Positions 33,224 through 44,148 of a stretch of 64,000 nt of DNA are shown one piece after another. Within the stretch, counting starts at the first letter, position 1, and every line of letters starts with the position of its first letter. The notes under the pieces are model-generated. The model worked only from the letters and a program-made list of their open reading frames with translations, was not told where the DNA came from and searched no databases. Source of the DNA: Bacillota bacterium (lineage in GTDB: Bacteria; Bacillota; Clostridia; Lachnospirales; Lachnospiraceae); assembly GCA_023407575.1 (NCBI GenBank), contig JAEYLX010000049.1, positions 248,001 to 312,000 of the forward strand. Reading direction: 5' to 3'. Position numbers and translations under genes: made by a program.

Positions 33224-33850
33224 ATGGATTTTTATTCTGTAATTAATCAAAGACGCACTATTCGTGACCTGAAAGACATTGAAATTCCTTTGGAGGTCAT
33301 TCATAGGATTTTAAATGCCGGTCTAAAGGCACCCACCAACGATCATATGAGAAATTGGGAATTTGTTGTCATTACCGATCCAGCTGAAAAGGCTAAGATT
33401 ATTGGTAAAATTCCAAAGAAGATAACAACAAAACAAGTAGAAAGCTTTCTAGAAGGCTCCCACTTGGATAATCCCTGCCAAAGAGAGATGTATATGGATG
33501 GTGTACCAAAACAATATTCCATGTTGTACCATTCAGGATGTCTAATTTTGCCCTTCTATCGTCAGGATACTCCGTTATTAAAATCAAAATCACTGAGCCA
33601 CCTTAATGGTTTTGCTTCCATCTGGTGTTGTATAGAGAATATTTTTCTTGCTGCGGCAGCAGAGGGTTTAGGTTCTTCTTTCCGAATTCCTTTTGATAAG
33701 GAGACTGAATATCTTAAGGAAACCATTGGACATCCGAATAATTATATCATGCCCTGTTACATTGCCTTGGGATATCCTGCGGATGATGCAGTCATTCATA
33801 ACCAGCACGAATTTGATGTGAAGGACAAGATACATCAAAACATTTGGTAG
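33224..33850 (+). CDS. Nitroreductase-family flavoprotein
   Basis: A 208-residue FMN-dependent oxidoreductase. The N-terminal INQRRTIRDL and KAPTNDHMRNWEFVVITD form the typical FMN-binding start of the nitroreductase fold. ASIWCCIENIFLAAAAEGLG and IALGYPADD complete it. The start is the ATG at 33224 with AAAGGGGTAG upstream. It is a single-gene unit with its own promoter. Substrate cannot be predicted. Confidence 0.85.
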   Translation: MDFYSVINQRRTIRDLKDIEIPLEVIHRILNAGLKAPTNDHMRNWEFVVITDPAEKAKIIGKIPKKITTKQVESFLEGSHLDNPCQREMYMDGVPKQYSMLYHSGCLILPFYRQDTPLLKSKSLSHLNGFASIWCCIENIFLAAAAEGLGSSFRIPFDKETEYLKETIGHPNNYIMPCYIALGYPADDAVIHNQHEFDVKDKIHQNIW

Positions 33851-33907
33851 TTGATTATATCTAGTGAACTATTCGAATTAGTATTGCATAGCTTGAGTAA
33901 TTCATTT

Positions 33908-33951
33908 TAAAAGGAAGAAGAATTATGGCTTCATAATCCTTCTTCCTTTTT
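33908..33951. terminator. Bidirectional terminator between nitroreductase and phosphomutase
   Basis: AAAAGGAAGAAG..ATTATG pairs with CATAAT..CTTCTTCCTTTT, with one mismatch and a tiny loop. A/T tracts lie on both sides, and the genes are convergent. Confidence 0.85.
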
Positions 33952-34012
33952 CGTAACGATTGAAACAGCTTTGCCGCTACATCTTGTTTATAATATTACA
34001 TTTATTTAGGCC

Positions 34013-35728
34013 TTAACTTACCTTGAAAACCTCATCATTCATCAATTTTGACAGCTTCACATCAGCATCCTTAGCATCTGCTCCCTTAACACCAAAATAG
34101 AATTTAATCTTAGGCTCGGTACCGGATGGTCTTACAGCACACCAGGCATTATCATTTAAATCAAAGTATAGAACATCGGACTTTGGTAATCCTGTTGCGG
34201 TTACTTCTTTGGTCTCGGTGTCAGTAATTGTATCCTCCTGATAGTCTCTTATCTTAAGAACTTTATAGTCTCCAACTGCAACCGGAGGGTTCTCACGGTA
34301 GCTGTTCATAATCTCTTTAATTCTCTCCATACCAGTAATACCCTTTAACGTTACAGATACAAGGTCTTCTTTGAAATATCCATACTTCTCATAGATATTG
34401 TTCATTTGCTGATACAACGAAATACCCTTTGACTTATAATAAGCTGCTGCTTCACAAAGACACATTACTGCAACGATGGCATCCTTATCTCTGGAGTGAG
34501 TACCAACTAAACAGCCATAACTCTCTTCATATCCAAAGATATATTCATTTGAACCTGTTTCTTCAAATAAACGAATCTGTTCACCAATATATTTAAAACC
34601 AGTTAATACCTCAATTAATCTTGCATTATAGTGCTCAGCAATCATATCGGACATATTTCCAGTTACAATTGTTTTGATTAAAGCTGCATTGCTTGGTAAT
34701 GTTCCCTTTTCCGCTTTTTGAGAAAACTGATATTCTGCAATTAAAGCACCTGTCATATTACCGTTAAATAAAACAAACTCGCCCTTATCATCCTTTACCA
34801 TAATTCCAAGGCGATCTGCATCTGGATCTGTTGCAAGAATTAGATCAGCACCAGCTTCATCTGCTAATTTTCTTGCAAGTGCAAATACCTTCGGATCCTC
34901 TGGGTTCGGATAACCAACTGTGGAAAATTCAGAATCAGGCAACTCCTGCTCTGGAACTACTAATACATCCTCAAATCCCAGCTCATCTAAGATTCTTCTA
35001 ACTGGAAGGTTGCCTGTTCCATGCAATGGAGTATAGACAATTTTCATCTTCTTGCTTTCCTCATTGATAGGATTTACAACCAGTTTCTTAAGTTCAGCAA
35101 TATACTTATCATCTATTTCTTTGCCAATAATGGTAAGAAGTCCTTTTGCAAGTGCATCTTCTTTGTTCATAGTCTTTGCTTCAGCAAAATCATGAATAGA
35201 TTTTACTTCATTAATAATTTCTTCATCTTTAGGGTAGGTAACCTGTGCGCCATCTTCCCAATATACTTTATAACCGTTATATTCAGCAGGGTTATGGCTT
35301 GCTGTGATTACGATACCTGCCATACAGCCTAGTTCTCTAACAGCAAAGGACAGTTCCGGAGTCGGACGAAGACTTTCAAATAAATATGCATGGATTCCGT
35401 TTGCAGCTAAACAAAGAGCAGAATCAAGTGCAAATTCAGGCGACATTCTTCTGGAGTCATAAGCGATTGCTACACCTTTGCTTTCTCCAGCTTCTCTAAG
35501 AATTGTGTTAGCCAAACCCTGAGTGGCTCTTCTAACTGTATAGAGATTCATACGGTTAACACCTGCACCAAGAATACCTCTAAGACCACCTGTACCAAAT
35601 TCTAAATCACGATAAAAACGTTCCTTTATCTCTGTTTCATTATCTTTGAGTGCCACAAGCTCCGCTCTGGTGGCTTCATCAAAGTATGGGTTTGTTGTCC
35701 ATTCCTCATATTTTTTTAAAAAATCCAT
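34013..35728 (-). CDS. Phosphoglucomutase/phosphomannomutase
   Basis: A 571-residue alpha-D-phosphohexomutase that interconverts glucose 1-phosphate and glucose 6-phosphate. All four active-site motifs are visible in order: the phosphoserine loop TASHNPAEYNGYK, metal-binding DPDADRLG, sugar-specificity GYEESYG, and phosphate-binding RPSGTEPKIKF. Length fits the long (PgcA-like) Firmicutes form. The start is the ATG at 35728 (MDFLKKYEEW) behind GAGGATTAAGAGT; an ATG at 35743 is an alternative. Confidence 0.95.
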   Translation of the reverse strand: MDFLKKYEEWTTNPYFDEATRAELVALKDNETEIKERFYRDLEFGTGGLRGILGAGVNRMNLYTVRRATQGLANTILREAGESKGVAIAYDSRRMSPEFALDSALCLAANGIHAYLFESLRPTPELSFAVRELGCMAGIVITASHNPAEYNGYKVYWEDGAQVTYPKDEEIINEVKSIHDFAEAKTMNKEDALAKGLLTIIGKEIDDKYIAELKKLVVNPINEESKKMKIVYTPLHGTGNLPVRRILDELGFEDVLVVPEQELPDSEFSTVGYPNPEDPKVFALARKLADEAGADLILATDPDADRLGIMVKDDKGEFVLFNGNMTGALIAEYQFSQKAEKGTLPSNAALIKTIVTGNMSDMIAEHYNARLIEVLTGFKYIGEQIRLFEETGSNEYIFGYEESYGCLVGTHSRDKDAIVAVMCLCEAAAYYKSKGISLYQQMNNIYEKYGYFKEDLVSVTLKGITGMERIKEIMNSYRENPPVAVGDYKVLKIRDYQEDTITDTETKEVTATGLPKSDVLYFDLNDNAWCAVRPSGTEPKIKFYFGVKGADAKDADVKLSKLMNDEVFKVS

Positions 35729-35899
35729 ACTCTTAATCCTCATTCTTTCTATTACAATATAATATTAGTCAGTCACTTCATTTTGTCATATTGTATTATT
35801 AAGTTTATTGTTTTAAAACAAAAAATCTAAAATAATGACAATGTTTTTATTCAGAATTGTTGGAGTTGTATATGTATCTCCATCAAAACATTTAGCTTT

Positions 35900-35928
35900 A
35901 TAATACCTAACTTTATTTTGAAAATCAA
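35900..35928 (-). promoter_or_regulatory. Phosphomutase promoter
   Basis: TTGATT (35923-35928) and TATTAT (35900-35905) on the minus strand are 17 bp apart, giving an untranslated leader of about 165 nt. No other element is recognised in the gap 35744-36049. Confidence 0.6.
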
Positions 35929-36045
35929 CCCCCTATTTGAACAAAGTGCAGGTTTTCCTATTGTTAACAAACGTACGCATTGCTGATTATCCTTAGTTCG
36001 GAGAGCTTTAATCATAGGAAACTTAAAAAAATTTCTAAGATATTA

Positions 36046-36081
36046 AAAAGCGGGTTCGAAAACCAACGTTTTCGAGCCCGC
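36046..36081 (-). terminator. Terminator after rpoC
   Basis: GCGGG.TCGAAAAC pairs with GTTTTCGA.CCCGC (one mismatch) and is followed by TTTTT on the minus strand. rpsL-rpsG-fusA do not follow rpoC here; transcription ends. Confidence 0.92.
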
Positions 36082-36107
36082 ACATTGTTAAACATTACTT
36101 ATTAACT

Positions 36108-39100
36108 CTAATCTTCGTCGCTGTAATCATCTTCTGAAATACCTTTTAGATTAAACTTTGCTTCTGTCCAGTTGCCATCATTATGAGCATTTGCTCCATA
36201 GGCAACACGAGAATCATCTGCGTCATCTAAATCGTCCATGTCATGAGTTTTGAATTTATCCTCATTATAAACAATGTCTGCTATTCCATCTTCAGCATCA
36301 AGGGAACCTTCGTCATCATAATCTTCCTCATATAAGGACTCTTCATCAAAATCCTCATTGGAGAATTCAAAGCTGTCGTATTCCTCAAAATAACTGCCTT
36401 CACCTTCAAGTTCTTCAGAAAGAGTATACTCCTCAGGTGTATCCGTATCAAGTTTTACAGAACGATATCTCTTCATACCAGTACCAGCTGGTATTAACTT
36501 ACCGATAATAACATTTTCCTTAAGACCAATTAATGGATCGACTTTACCTTTAATCGCTGCTTCTGTAAGAACCTTTGTAGTTTCCTGGAAGGAAGCTGCT
36601 GATAAGAAGGAATTTGTTGCAAGGGATGCCTTAGTGATACCCAGCATTACCTGCTTACCATCTGCTGGCTCTAAGCCTTCTGAAAGTAATCTTGCATTCT
36701 CATCATCATATTCCAAAGTATCTACTAAAGTACCTGGTAAGAAACTTGTATCTCCATTGGTCTCAATTCTAATCTTCTTTAACATCTGACGAACGATAAC
36801 CTCGATATGCTTATCATTAATCTCAACACCTTGCAGACGGTAAACTCTTTGTACTTCCTGGATCATATAATCCTGTACAGCACGAATTCCCTTAATTCTT
36901 AAGATATCATGAGGATTAACACTACCTTCGGTTAATTCATCACCAGCTTCAAGCACATCGCCATCGGAAACCTTAATACGGAAACCATAAGGAATTAAGT
37001 ATGCTTTTGCTTCCATCGTTTCGTTATTAGTAACAATAACTTCACGTTTCTTCTTTGTATCTTTTATTGTAACTACGCCGCCGAACTCTGCAATAATTGC
37101 AAGTCCCTTTGGCTTTCTTGCTTCAAATAATTCCTCAACACGAGGAAGACCCTGTGTGATATCATCTCCCGCAACACCACCGGTATGGAAGGTACGCATG
37201 GTAAGCTGTGTACCAGGCTCACCGATGGACTGAGCTGCGATAATACCAACAGCTTCACCAACCTGTACTGCCTCGCCAGTTGCCATGTTTGCACCATAAC
37301 ATTTTGCACAAACACCAATGTGTGATTTACAGGATAAAATTGTACGAATCTTAACCTTTTCAACTCCTGTTGAAATAATTCTTGCTGCACGCTTCGGTGT
37401 AATCATATGATTTGCCTTAACGATCATTGTACCGTCAGCATCGTAGATTGACTCGCAGGAATATCTTCCTGTGATTCTTTCTTCCAAGCTCTCGATCATT
37501 TCTTTTCCATCCATGAACGCTTCAATTACCATTCCTGGAATTTCCTGACCTTCACAGCAATCTACTTCACGAATAATTAAATCCTGCGAAACGTCAACAA
37601 GACGACGAGTCAAATAACCGGAGTCAGCGGTACGAAGCGCTGTATCAGAAAGACCTTTACGAGCACCATGTGCAGAGATAAAGTACTCCAATACGTCAAG
37701 ACCTTCACGAAGGTTGGACTTAATAGGTAATTCGATTGTTTTACCAGTCGTATCCGCCATCAAACCACGCATACCAGCAAGCTGTTTGATCTGCTTATCG
37801 GAACCACGGGCACCGGAGTCGGACATCATCTTAATGTTATTAAATTTATCAAGACCACTTAGAAGCTTATCAGTAAGAATCTTATCTGCTTCCTTCCAAG
37901 TATCAATAACTGCTGAATATCTTTCTTCTTCCGTCATTCTACCACGTCTATACTCTTTTGCAATATCTTCAATGGTAGCTTCTGCTTCTGCCATAATCTG
38001 TTTCTTCTCTTCTGGTACTTTCATATCAGAGATGGATACGGTCATAGCTGCACGAGTGGAATATTTATAACCAAGGGACTTAACTGCATCAAGGATTTCA
38101 GCAGTCTTTGTTGCACCATGGATGTTAATACATTTTTCTAAGATTGGCTTCAACTGTTTCTTACCAACTAAGAAGTTGATTTCAAGTTTTAAGAAGTTTT
38201 CATCTAGGGAACGATCAATAAATCCTAAATCCTGTGGAATGATTTCATTGAAGATAAAACGTCCTAAGGTAGATTGAACTGCTCTGATTTCCTCTACACC
38301 TTGGTTGTTTATGCCTGATCTTCTAACTTTAATCATTTCATGAAGAGAAATCGCACCATTTTCATAAGCCAGAATTGCTTCATTCAAGCTCTTATAGTGA
38401 TGGCGAACTCCGCCCTCCATCTCTCTTTCGATGGTCAGATAGTAAATACCAAGTACCATATCCTGTGAAGGAACAGTTACAGGTGCACCATCGGAAGGCT
38501 TCAATAAGTTGTTAGGTGAAAGCAGTAAGAAACGACATTCTGCCTGTGCTTCTACGGACAAAGGCAAATGCACCGCCATCTGGTCACCATCGAAGTCCGC
38601 GTTATAAGCGGTACATACAAGAGGATGAAGTTTAATTGCCTTACCTTCAACAAGAACTGGCTCAAACGCCTGAATACCAAGTCTATGAAGGGTAGGGGCA
38701 CGGTTCAGCATAACCGGATGTTCTTTAATAACCTCCTCAAGAACGTCCCAAACCTCTGTCTGAAGTCTTTCTACCATCTTCTTAGCAGATTTAATATTGT
38801 GAGCGGTTCCTCTTGCTACCAACTCTTTCATAACGAAAGGTTTGAATAACTCGATTGCCATTTCTTTTGGCAAACCGCATTGATATAGCTTTAATTCAGG
38901 TCCTACAACGATAACAGAACGTCCGGAATAGTCAACACGTTTACCAAGTAAGTTCTGACGGAAACGTCCTTGTTTACCCTTTAACATATCGGATAAGGAC
39001 TTAAGTGCACGGTTACCAGGTCCGGTTACCGGTCTACCTCTTCTGCCGTTATCAATTAATGCATCCACTGCCTCTTGAAGCATTCTCTTCTCGTTACGAA

Positions 39101-39962
39101 CAATAATGTCCGGTGCTCCGAGTTCAAGAAGTCTCTTAAGACGATTGTTACGGTTGATAATTCTACGATATAAATCGTTCATATCGGAGGTAGCAAAACG
39201 TCCACCATCCAGCTGAACCATTGGACGAAGATCCGGAGGAATTACTGGAATTACGGATAAAATCATCCAATCTGGCTGATTATGAGACTCTCTAAAAGCT
39301 TCAACAACTTCAAGACGTTTAATAATTCTAGCACGTTTTTGACCAGTTGAATCTTTAAGTCCTCTCTTTAATTCCTTGGATTCCTTCTCAAGATCAATTG
39401 CCTGTAATAGTTCCTGGATTGCTTCCGCGCCCATACCGAGGCGGAAGCTGTTATATCCATATTTTTCGATTGCTTCTTGTCTTTCCTTTTCATTCAGAAC
39501 TTGTTTATATTGAAGGTCTGTTGTTCCTTTATCAAGTACGATATAGGAAGCAAAGTAAAGTACCTTCTCTAAAGTTCTAGGTGAAAGGTCAAGAATAAGA
39601 CCCATACGGCTTGGAATTCCCTTGAAGTACCAGATATGAGAAACTGGTGCTGCAAGTTCTATGTGACCCATTCTTTCACGACGTACGCTTGCTTTTGTAA
39701 CTTCAACGCCACAACGATCACAAACTACGCCCTTATATCTAATCTTTTTATATTTACCACAATGGCATTCCCAGTCCTTGCTGGGTCCAAAGATTCTCTC
39801 ACAGAACAAACCGTCCTTTTCAGGCTTTAAGGTTCTATAATTGATTGTCTCCGGCTTTCTAACTTCTCCCTTAGACCATTCTCTGATTTTTTCAGGTGAA
39901 GCTAAACCAATCTTTATTGCGTCATAGGTTATCTCTTGAATGTTACTTGCTATTTCAGACAT
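36108..39962 (-). CDS. rpoC: RNA polymerase beta' subunit
   Basis: A 1284-residue catalytic subunit. The N-terminal zinc ribbon (CHCGKYKK...CDRCG), the active-site loop NADFDGDQMAVHLPL with three Mg-binding Asp, the bridge/trigger region and the second zinc site (CKSHIGVCAKCYGANMATG) are intact. The last 110 or so residues form a long acidic, Tyr-rich tail (for example EEYDSFEFSNEDFDEE) ending SEDDYSDED, well beyond the conserved core. Start ATG follows GGGAGAGCCCAAGG, 69 bp after rpoB. Confidence 0.98.
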   Translation of the reverse strand: MSEIASNIQEITYDAIKIGLASPEKIREWSKGEVRKPETINYRTLKPEKDGLFCERIFGPSKDWECHCGKYKKIRYKGVVCDRCGVEVTKASVRRERMGHIELAAPVSHIWYFKGIPSRMGLILDLSPRTLEKVLYFASYIVLDKGTTDLQYKQVLNEKERQEAIEKYGYNSFRLGMGAEAIQELLQAIDLEKESKELKRGLKDSTGQKRARIIKRLEVVEAFRESHNQPDWMILSVIPVIPPDLRPMVQLDGGRFATSDMNDLYRRIINRNNRLKRLLELGAPDIIVRNEKRMLQEAVDALIDNGRRGRPVTGPGNRALKSLSDMLKGKQGRFRQNLLGKRVDYSGRSVIVVGPELKLYQCGLPKEMAIELFKPFVMKELVARGTAHNIKSAKKMVERLQTEVWDVLEEVIKEHPVMLNRAPTLHRLGIQAFEPVLVEGKAIKLHPLVCTAYNADFDGDQMAVHLPLSVEAQAECRFLLLSPNNLLKPSDGAPVTVPSQDMVLGIYYLTIEREMEGGVRHHYKSLNEAILAYENGAISLHEMIKVRRSGINNQGVEEIRAVQSTLGRFIFNEIIPQDLGFIDRSLDENFLKLEINFLVGKKQLKPILEKCINIHGATKTAEILDAVKSLGYKYSTRAAMTVSISDMKVPEEKKQIMAEAEATIEDIAKEYRRGRMTEEERYSAVIDTWKEADKILTDKLLSGLDKFNNIKMMSDSGARGSDKQIKQLAGMRGLMADTTGKTIELPIKSNLREGLDVLEYFISAHGARKGLSDTALRTADSGYLTRRLVDVSQDLIIREVDCCEGQEIPGMVIEAFMDGKEMIESLEERITGRYSCESIYDADGTMIVKANHMITPKRAARIISTGVEKVKIRTILSCKSHIGVCAKCYGANMATGEAVQVGEAVGIIAAQSIGEPGTQLTMRTFHTGGVAGDDITQGLPRVEELFEARKPKGLAIIAEFGGVVTIKDTKKKREVIVTNNETMEAKAYLIPYGFRIKVSDGDVLEAGDELTEGSVNPHDILRIKGIRAVQDYMIQEVQRVYRLQGVEINDKHIEVIVRQMLKKIRIETNGDTSFLPGTLVDTLEYDDENARLLSEGLEPADGKQVMLGITKASLATNSFLSAASFQETTKVLTEAAIKGKVDPLIGLKENVIIGKLIPAGTGMKRYRSVKLDTDTPEEYTLSEELEGEGSYFEEYDSFEFSNEDFDEESLYEEDYDDEGSLDAEDGIADIVYNEDKFKTHDMDDLDDADDSRVAYGANAHNDGNWTEAKFNLKGISEDDYSDED

Positions 39963-40031
39963 CCTTGGGCTCTCCCTTCGTTATCAACTTATATATCGGT
40001 TAACGATTGACCACAGGCTTTACCGCGGCTG

Positions 40032-43000
40032 TTACTCTCTGTTAGAATCGCTCCACAGATCGGACTCATCTTCCTCCAGCGGTTCCTCATCCTCTTCGTC
40101 TTCATAAATACCGTCTTCCAATATGTCTTCCGATTCATCTTCATAAACTTCGAAAACATCTGCATCAGTATCGATATCTTCTACATTTGCTTGGGTGAAG
40201 CCGGCCTCTTCGTAGCCCTCATCATATCTGAAATTATTATCACCTTCGATTAATGGAGTCAAGTCAGAATCACCGTAGTCAATACTTTCTGTCATCTTCA
40301 CCTCATTACCGCTCTCATCAAGAACAGTAACGTCAAGTGCTAAGGATTGAAGCTCTTTTAAGAGAACTTTAAAGGATTCTGGAATACCAGGTTCAGAAAT
40401 GTTCTCTCCCTTAATAATAGCTTCATATGTCTTAACACGACCGGTAACGTCATCGGATTTAACTGTTAAGATTTCTTGCAGGATGTAAGCAGCACCGTAT
40501 GCTTCCAGCGCCCAAACCTCCATCTCACCAAATCTCTGTCCACCGAACTGTGCCTTACCACCAAGTGGCTGTTGTGTTACTAAGGAGTAAGGACCTGTGG
40601 AACGAGCATGAATCTTATCATCAACCAAGTGATGAAGCTTCAGGTAATGCATGAAACCAACGGTTACAGAACCATCAAAGTATTCACCGGTTCTACCATC
40701 ACGAAGTCTTACTTTACCATCGCGATTAATTGGAACACCTTTCCAATCTTCGCTATGCTCTGGATGCTTCTCTAAATAATCCATCAATTCAGGATCTAAA
40801 GAATCTTTATATTTTGCTTCGAATTCATCCCAGCTTGTATTTGCAAAATCATTTGCAATTTCAAGGGTATCCATAATATCAAACTCGTTAGCACCATCAA
40901 ATACTGGTGTAGAAATGTCAATACCAAGCACTTTGGATGCTAAGGACAAGTGGATTTCAAGTACCTGTCCGATGTTCATACGGGAAGGAACACCCAGAGG
41001 GTTAAGCACGATATCAAGTGCTCTACCATTTGGTAAGAAAGGCATATCTTCTACAGGTAATACACGGGAAACAACACCCTTATTACCATGACGACCAGCC
41101 ATCTTATCACCAACCTGGATCTTTCTCTTCTGTGCAATGTATACACGAACGGTCTGATTTACACCAGGAGAAAGGTCATCGCCATTTTCTCTTGTAAATA
41201 CTTTGGCATCAACAATAATACCGTACTCACCATGAGGAACACGTAAGGAAGTATCTCGTACTTCTCTCGCCTTCTCACCGAAAATCGCTCTAAGAAGTCT
41301 CTCTTCTGCAGTCAGCTCTGTCTCACCCTTAGGTGTAACCTTACCAACTAAGATATCTCCGGCACGAACTTCAGCACCGATACGGATGATACCTCTTTCA
41401 TCAAGATCCTTTAATGCATCATCACCGACACCTGGAACGTCTCTTGTAATTTCTTCTGGTCCGAGTTTGGTATCTCTTGACTCTGCTTCATATTCTTCAA
41501 TATGCACGGAGGTATATACATCCTCCTGCACCAATCTTTCACTTAATAATACAGCATCCTCGTAATTATAACCTTCCCAGGTCATGAAACCGATTAGTGG
41601 ATTCTTACCAAGTGCAAGCTCACCCTTCGCTGTGGAAGGACCATCAGCGATAACCTGACCAGCGGTAATTCTCTCACCACGGAATACAATTGGTCTCTGG
41701 TTGATACAGGTTCCCTGATTACTCTTAGAGAACTTAATCATACGATAAGAGGTCTTTGTATTATCATCATTTTTAATTACAACTTCTTTGGCTGTTACTT
41801 TATCAACAACACCGGATTTCTTTGCAAGTACACAAACACCGGAGTCAATCGCAGCTTTTGCTTCAATACCTGTTCCAACAACAGGCGCTTCAGTAAGAAG
41901 AAGTGGTACCGCCTGACGCTGCATGTTCGCACCCATGAGGGCACGGTTCGCATCATCGTTCTCAAGGAAAGGAATTAACGCTGTCGCTACGGAGAATACC
42001 ATCTTAGGTGATACGTCCATTAGGTCGATCTTATGCTTCTCATACTGAGAGGTCTCTTCCTTGTGACGACCGGAAACTGCATTTCCAACAAAAAATCCTT
42101 GTTCATCTAATTCTTCATTCGCCTGCGCAACAATGTATTTGTCCTCTTCGTCAGCAGTTAAATAAACAACCTCATCAATAACCTTTGGCTTCATCGGATC
42201 AGTTTTATCTACTTTACGATAAGGAGCTTCAATAAATCCATATTCATTAATTCTTGCATAAGTTGCAAGAGAGTTGATCAGACCGATGTTAGGACCTTCA
42301 GGAGTCTCAATTGGACACATTCTTCCATAATGGGAATAATGAACGTCACGAACCTCGAAACCTGCTCTATCTCTGGACAAACCACCAGGTCCAAGTGCGG
42401 AAAGACGTCTCTTATGTGTTAACTCACTAAGTGGATTATGATGATCCATGAACTGTGATAACTGTGAGCTTCCGAAGAACTCTTTTACCGCTGCAGTAAC
42501 TGGTTTAATGTTAATCAGTGACTGTGGGCTGATACCTTCGATATCTTGAGTTGTCATTCTTTCACGAACAACACGTTCCATTCTGGAAAGACCGATACGG
42601 TACTGGTTCTGTAATAACTCACCTACCGCTCTAATTCTTCTGTTACCCAAATGGTCGATATCATCGGAATTACCGATGCCATACTCCAAATGGATGTTAT
42701 AGTTAATAGAAGCAATGATATCTTCCTTTGTAATATGCTTAGGAATTAATTCATTGATTTCTTTTTTAATCGCTTCTTTAATATCTTCAGGATTGGTATT
42801 GTTTGCAAGAATGTTCTTTAGCACTGGATAGTAAACATCTTCATTAATACCAAGCTCTCTTCTATCAATGTTTACATAACTTGCAAGGTCAACCATCAAG
42901 TTGGAAAGAACCTTAACATTCCGTTCTTCCGCTTGTACCATAACAGATGGCACTGCAGCGTTTTGAATACGTCTAGCCAATGCATCATTTACCTGTGTAC

Positions 43001-43949
43001 CTGCGGAGGCAATAATCTCACCAGTAGAGGTATCAACAACATCTTCTGATAATACAAAACCTACGATACGATTACGGAAAGCAAGCTTCTTATTAAATTT
43101 ATAACGTCCTACCTTAGCAAGGTCATATCTTCTTGCATCAAAGAACATACTATTTAATAGAGATTCTGCATTTTCAACTGCCAAAGGCTCGCCTGGACGA
43201 AGCTTTTTGTATAACTCTAATAAACCATCCTGATAGCTTCCGGTTGGGTCCTTTGAAGTACTTGGATCTTTTGCTAAACTTGCAAGAATCTTAGGCTCTT
43301 CACCAAAGAGCTGTTTGATTTCCTCGTTGGTACCATAGCCCAAAGCTCTGACAAAAGTAGTGATCGGAACTTTACGATTACGGTCAACGCGTACGTAAAA
43401 CACATCATTGGAATCTGTCTCATATTCCAACCATGCGCCTCTATTCGGAATAACGGTAGAGGAGAATAATCTCTTACCAATTTTATCATGATCTATTGAA
43501 TAATATATACCAGGGGAACGTACTAACTGGCTTACAATAACACGTTCTGCACCATTGATAACAAAGGTACCGGTAGCTGTCATTAATGGAAGATCTCCCA
43601 TGAAAATATCGTGCTCGTTGATCTCGTTATTCTCTTTGTTATGAAGTCTTACCTTTACTTTTAAAGGAGCTGCATAAGTTGCATCTCTTTCTTTACATTC
43701 TTCTATTGTATACTTGACATCATCTTCACATAGCGCAAAGTCCACAAATTCCAAACTCAAATGTCCACTGTAGTCTGCTATTGGAGAAATGTCATCAAAT
43801 ACTTCCTTGAGTCCTTCATCTAAAAACCACTGATAAGAATCCTTCTGTACTTCAATGAGATTGGGCATCTCCAGGACTTCCTTTTGCTTGGAGTAACTCA
43901 TTCTAACGTTATTACCAACCTTAATTGGATGCATTCTGTTCTTGTCCAT
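40032..43949 (-). CDS. rpoB: RNA polymerase beta subunit
   Basis: A 1305-residue catalytic subunit. I place the start at the ATG at 43949 (MDKNRMHPIKVGNNVRMSYS), about ten bases after AAGGGGTG; a GTG at 43961 is possible. The rifampicin region (SSQLSQFMDHHNPLSELTHK, then RRLSALGPGGLSRDRAGF) and the C-terminal clamp motif FGGQRFGEMEVWALEAYGA are intact. Ser and Asp there match the sensitive wild type. The last 65 or so residues are a very acidic tail (EDEEDEEPLEEDESDLW). Its promoter lies just upstream, because the feo module separates it from rplL. Confidence 0.98.
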   Translation of the reverse strand: MDKNRMHPIKVGNNVRMSYSKQKEVLEMPNLIEVQKDSYQWFLDEGLKEVFDDISPIADYSGHLSLEFVDFALCEDDVKYTIEECKERDATYAAPLKVKVRLHNKENNEINEHDIFMGDLPLMTATGTFVINGAERVIVSQLVRSPGIYYSIDHDKIGKRLFSSTVIPNRGAWLEYETDSNDVFYVRVDRNRKVPITTFVRALGYGTNEEIKQLFGEEPKILASLAKDPSTSKDPTGSYQDGLLELYKKLRPGEPLAVENAESLLNSMFFDARRYDLAKVGRYKFNKKLAFRNRIVGFVLSEDVVDTSTGEIIASAGTQVNDALARRIQNAAVPSVMVQAEERNVKVLSNLMVDLASYVNIDRRELGINEDVYYPVLKNILANNTNPEDIKEAIKKEINELIPKHITKEDIIASINYNIHLEYGIGNSDDIDHLGNRRIRAVGELLQNQYRIGLSRMERVVRERMTTQDIEGISPQSLINIKPVTAAVKEFFGSSQLSQFMDHHNPLSELTHKRRLSALGPGGLSRDRAGFEVRDVHYSHYGRMCPIETPEGPNIGLINSLATYARINEYGFIEAPYRKVDKTDPMKPKVIDEVVYLTADEEDKYIVAQANEELDEQGFFVGNAVSGRHKEETSQYEKHKIDLMDVSPKMVFSVATALIPFLENDDANRALMGANMQRQAVPLLLTEAPVVGTGIEAKAAIDSGVCVLAKKSGVVDKVTAKEVVIKNDDNTKTSYRMIKFSKSNQGTCINQRPIVFRGERITAGQVIADGPSTAKGELALGKNPLIGFMTWEGYNYEDAVLLSERLVQEDVYTSVHIEEYEAESRDTKLGPEEITRDVPGVGDDALKDLDERGIIRIGAEVRAGDILVGKVTPKGETELTAEERLLRAIFGEKAREVRDTSLRVPHGEYGIIVDAKVFTRENGDDLSPGVNQTVRVYIAQKRKIQVGDKMAGRHGNKGVVSRVLPVEDMPFLPNGRALDIVLNPLGVPSRMNIGQVLEIHLSLASKVLGIDISTPVFDGANEFDIMDTLEIANDFANTSWDEFEAKYKDSLDPELMDYLEKHPEHSEDWKGVPINRDGKVRLRDGRTGEYFDGSVTVGFMHYLKLHHLVDDKIHARSTGPYSLVTQQPLGGKAQFGGQRFGEMEVWALEAYGAAYILQEILTVKSDDVTGRVKTYEAIIKGENISEPGIPESFKVLLKELQSLALDVTVLDESGNEVKMTESIDYGDSDLTPLIEGDNNFRYDEGYEEAGFTQANVEDIDTDADVFEVYEDESEDILEDGIYEDEEDEEPLEEDESDLWSDSNRE

Positions 43950-44070
43950 TGACGTTTTCACCCCTTGAGTTTAATAATATAAATCTTGTATAAAAACTTC
44001 TTTTCAAATTACTTTATATATGCTATAATATAGTTAATTAGGCATATAACACCACAAAAGTGCATCTTTC

Positions 44071-44099
44071 ATACTAGCACACTTATTTTCAACTGTCAA
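44071..44099 (-). promoter_or_regulatory. rpoBC promoter
   Basis: TTGACA (44094-44099) and TAGTAT (44071-44076) on the minus strand are exactly 17 bp apart, about 120 bp before the rpoB start. This gives rpoBC independent expression. Confidence 0.8.
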
Positions 44100-44148
44100 C
44101 GTAAATTTTTCGTTTTTTTCGATTTTATGCATACAATATAAAAAGTTT

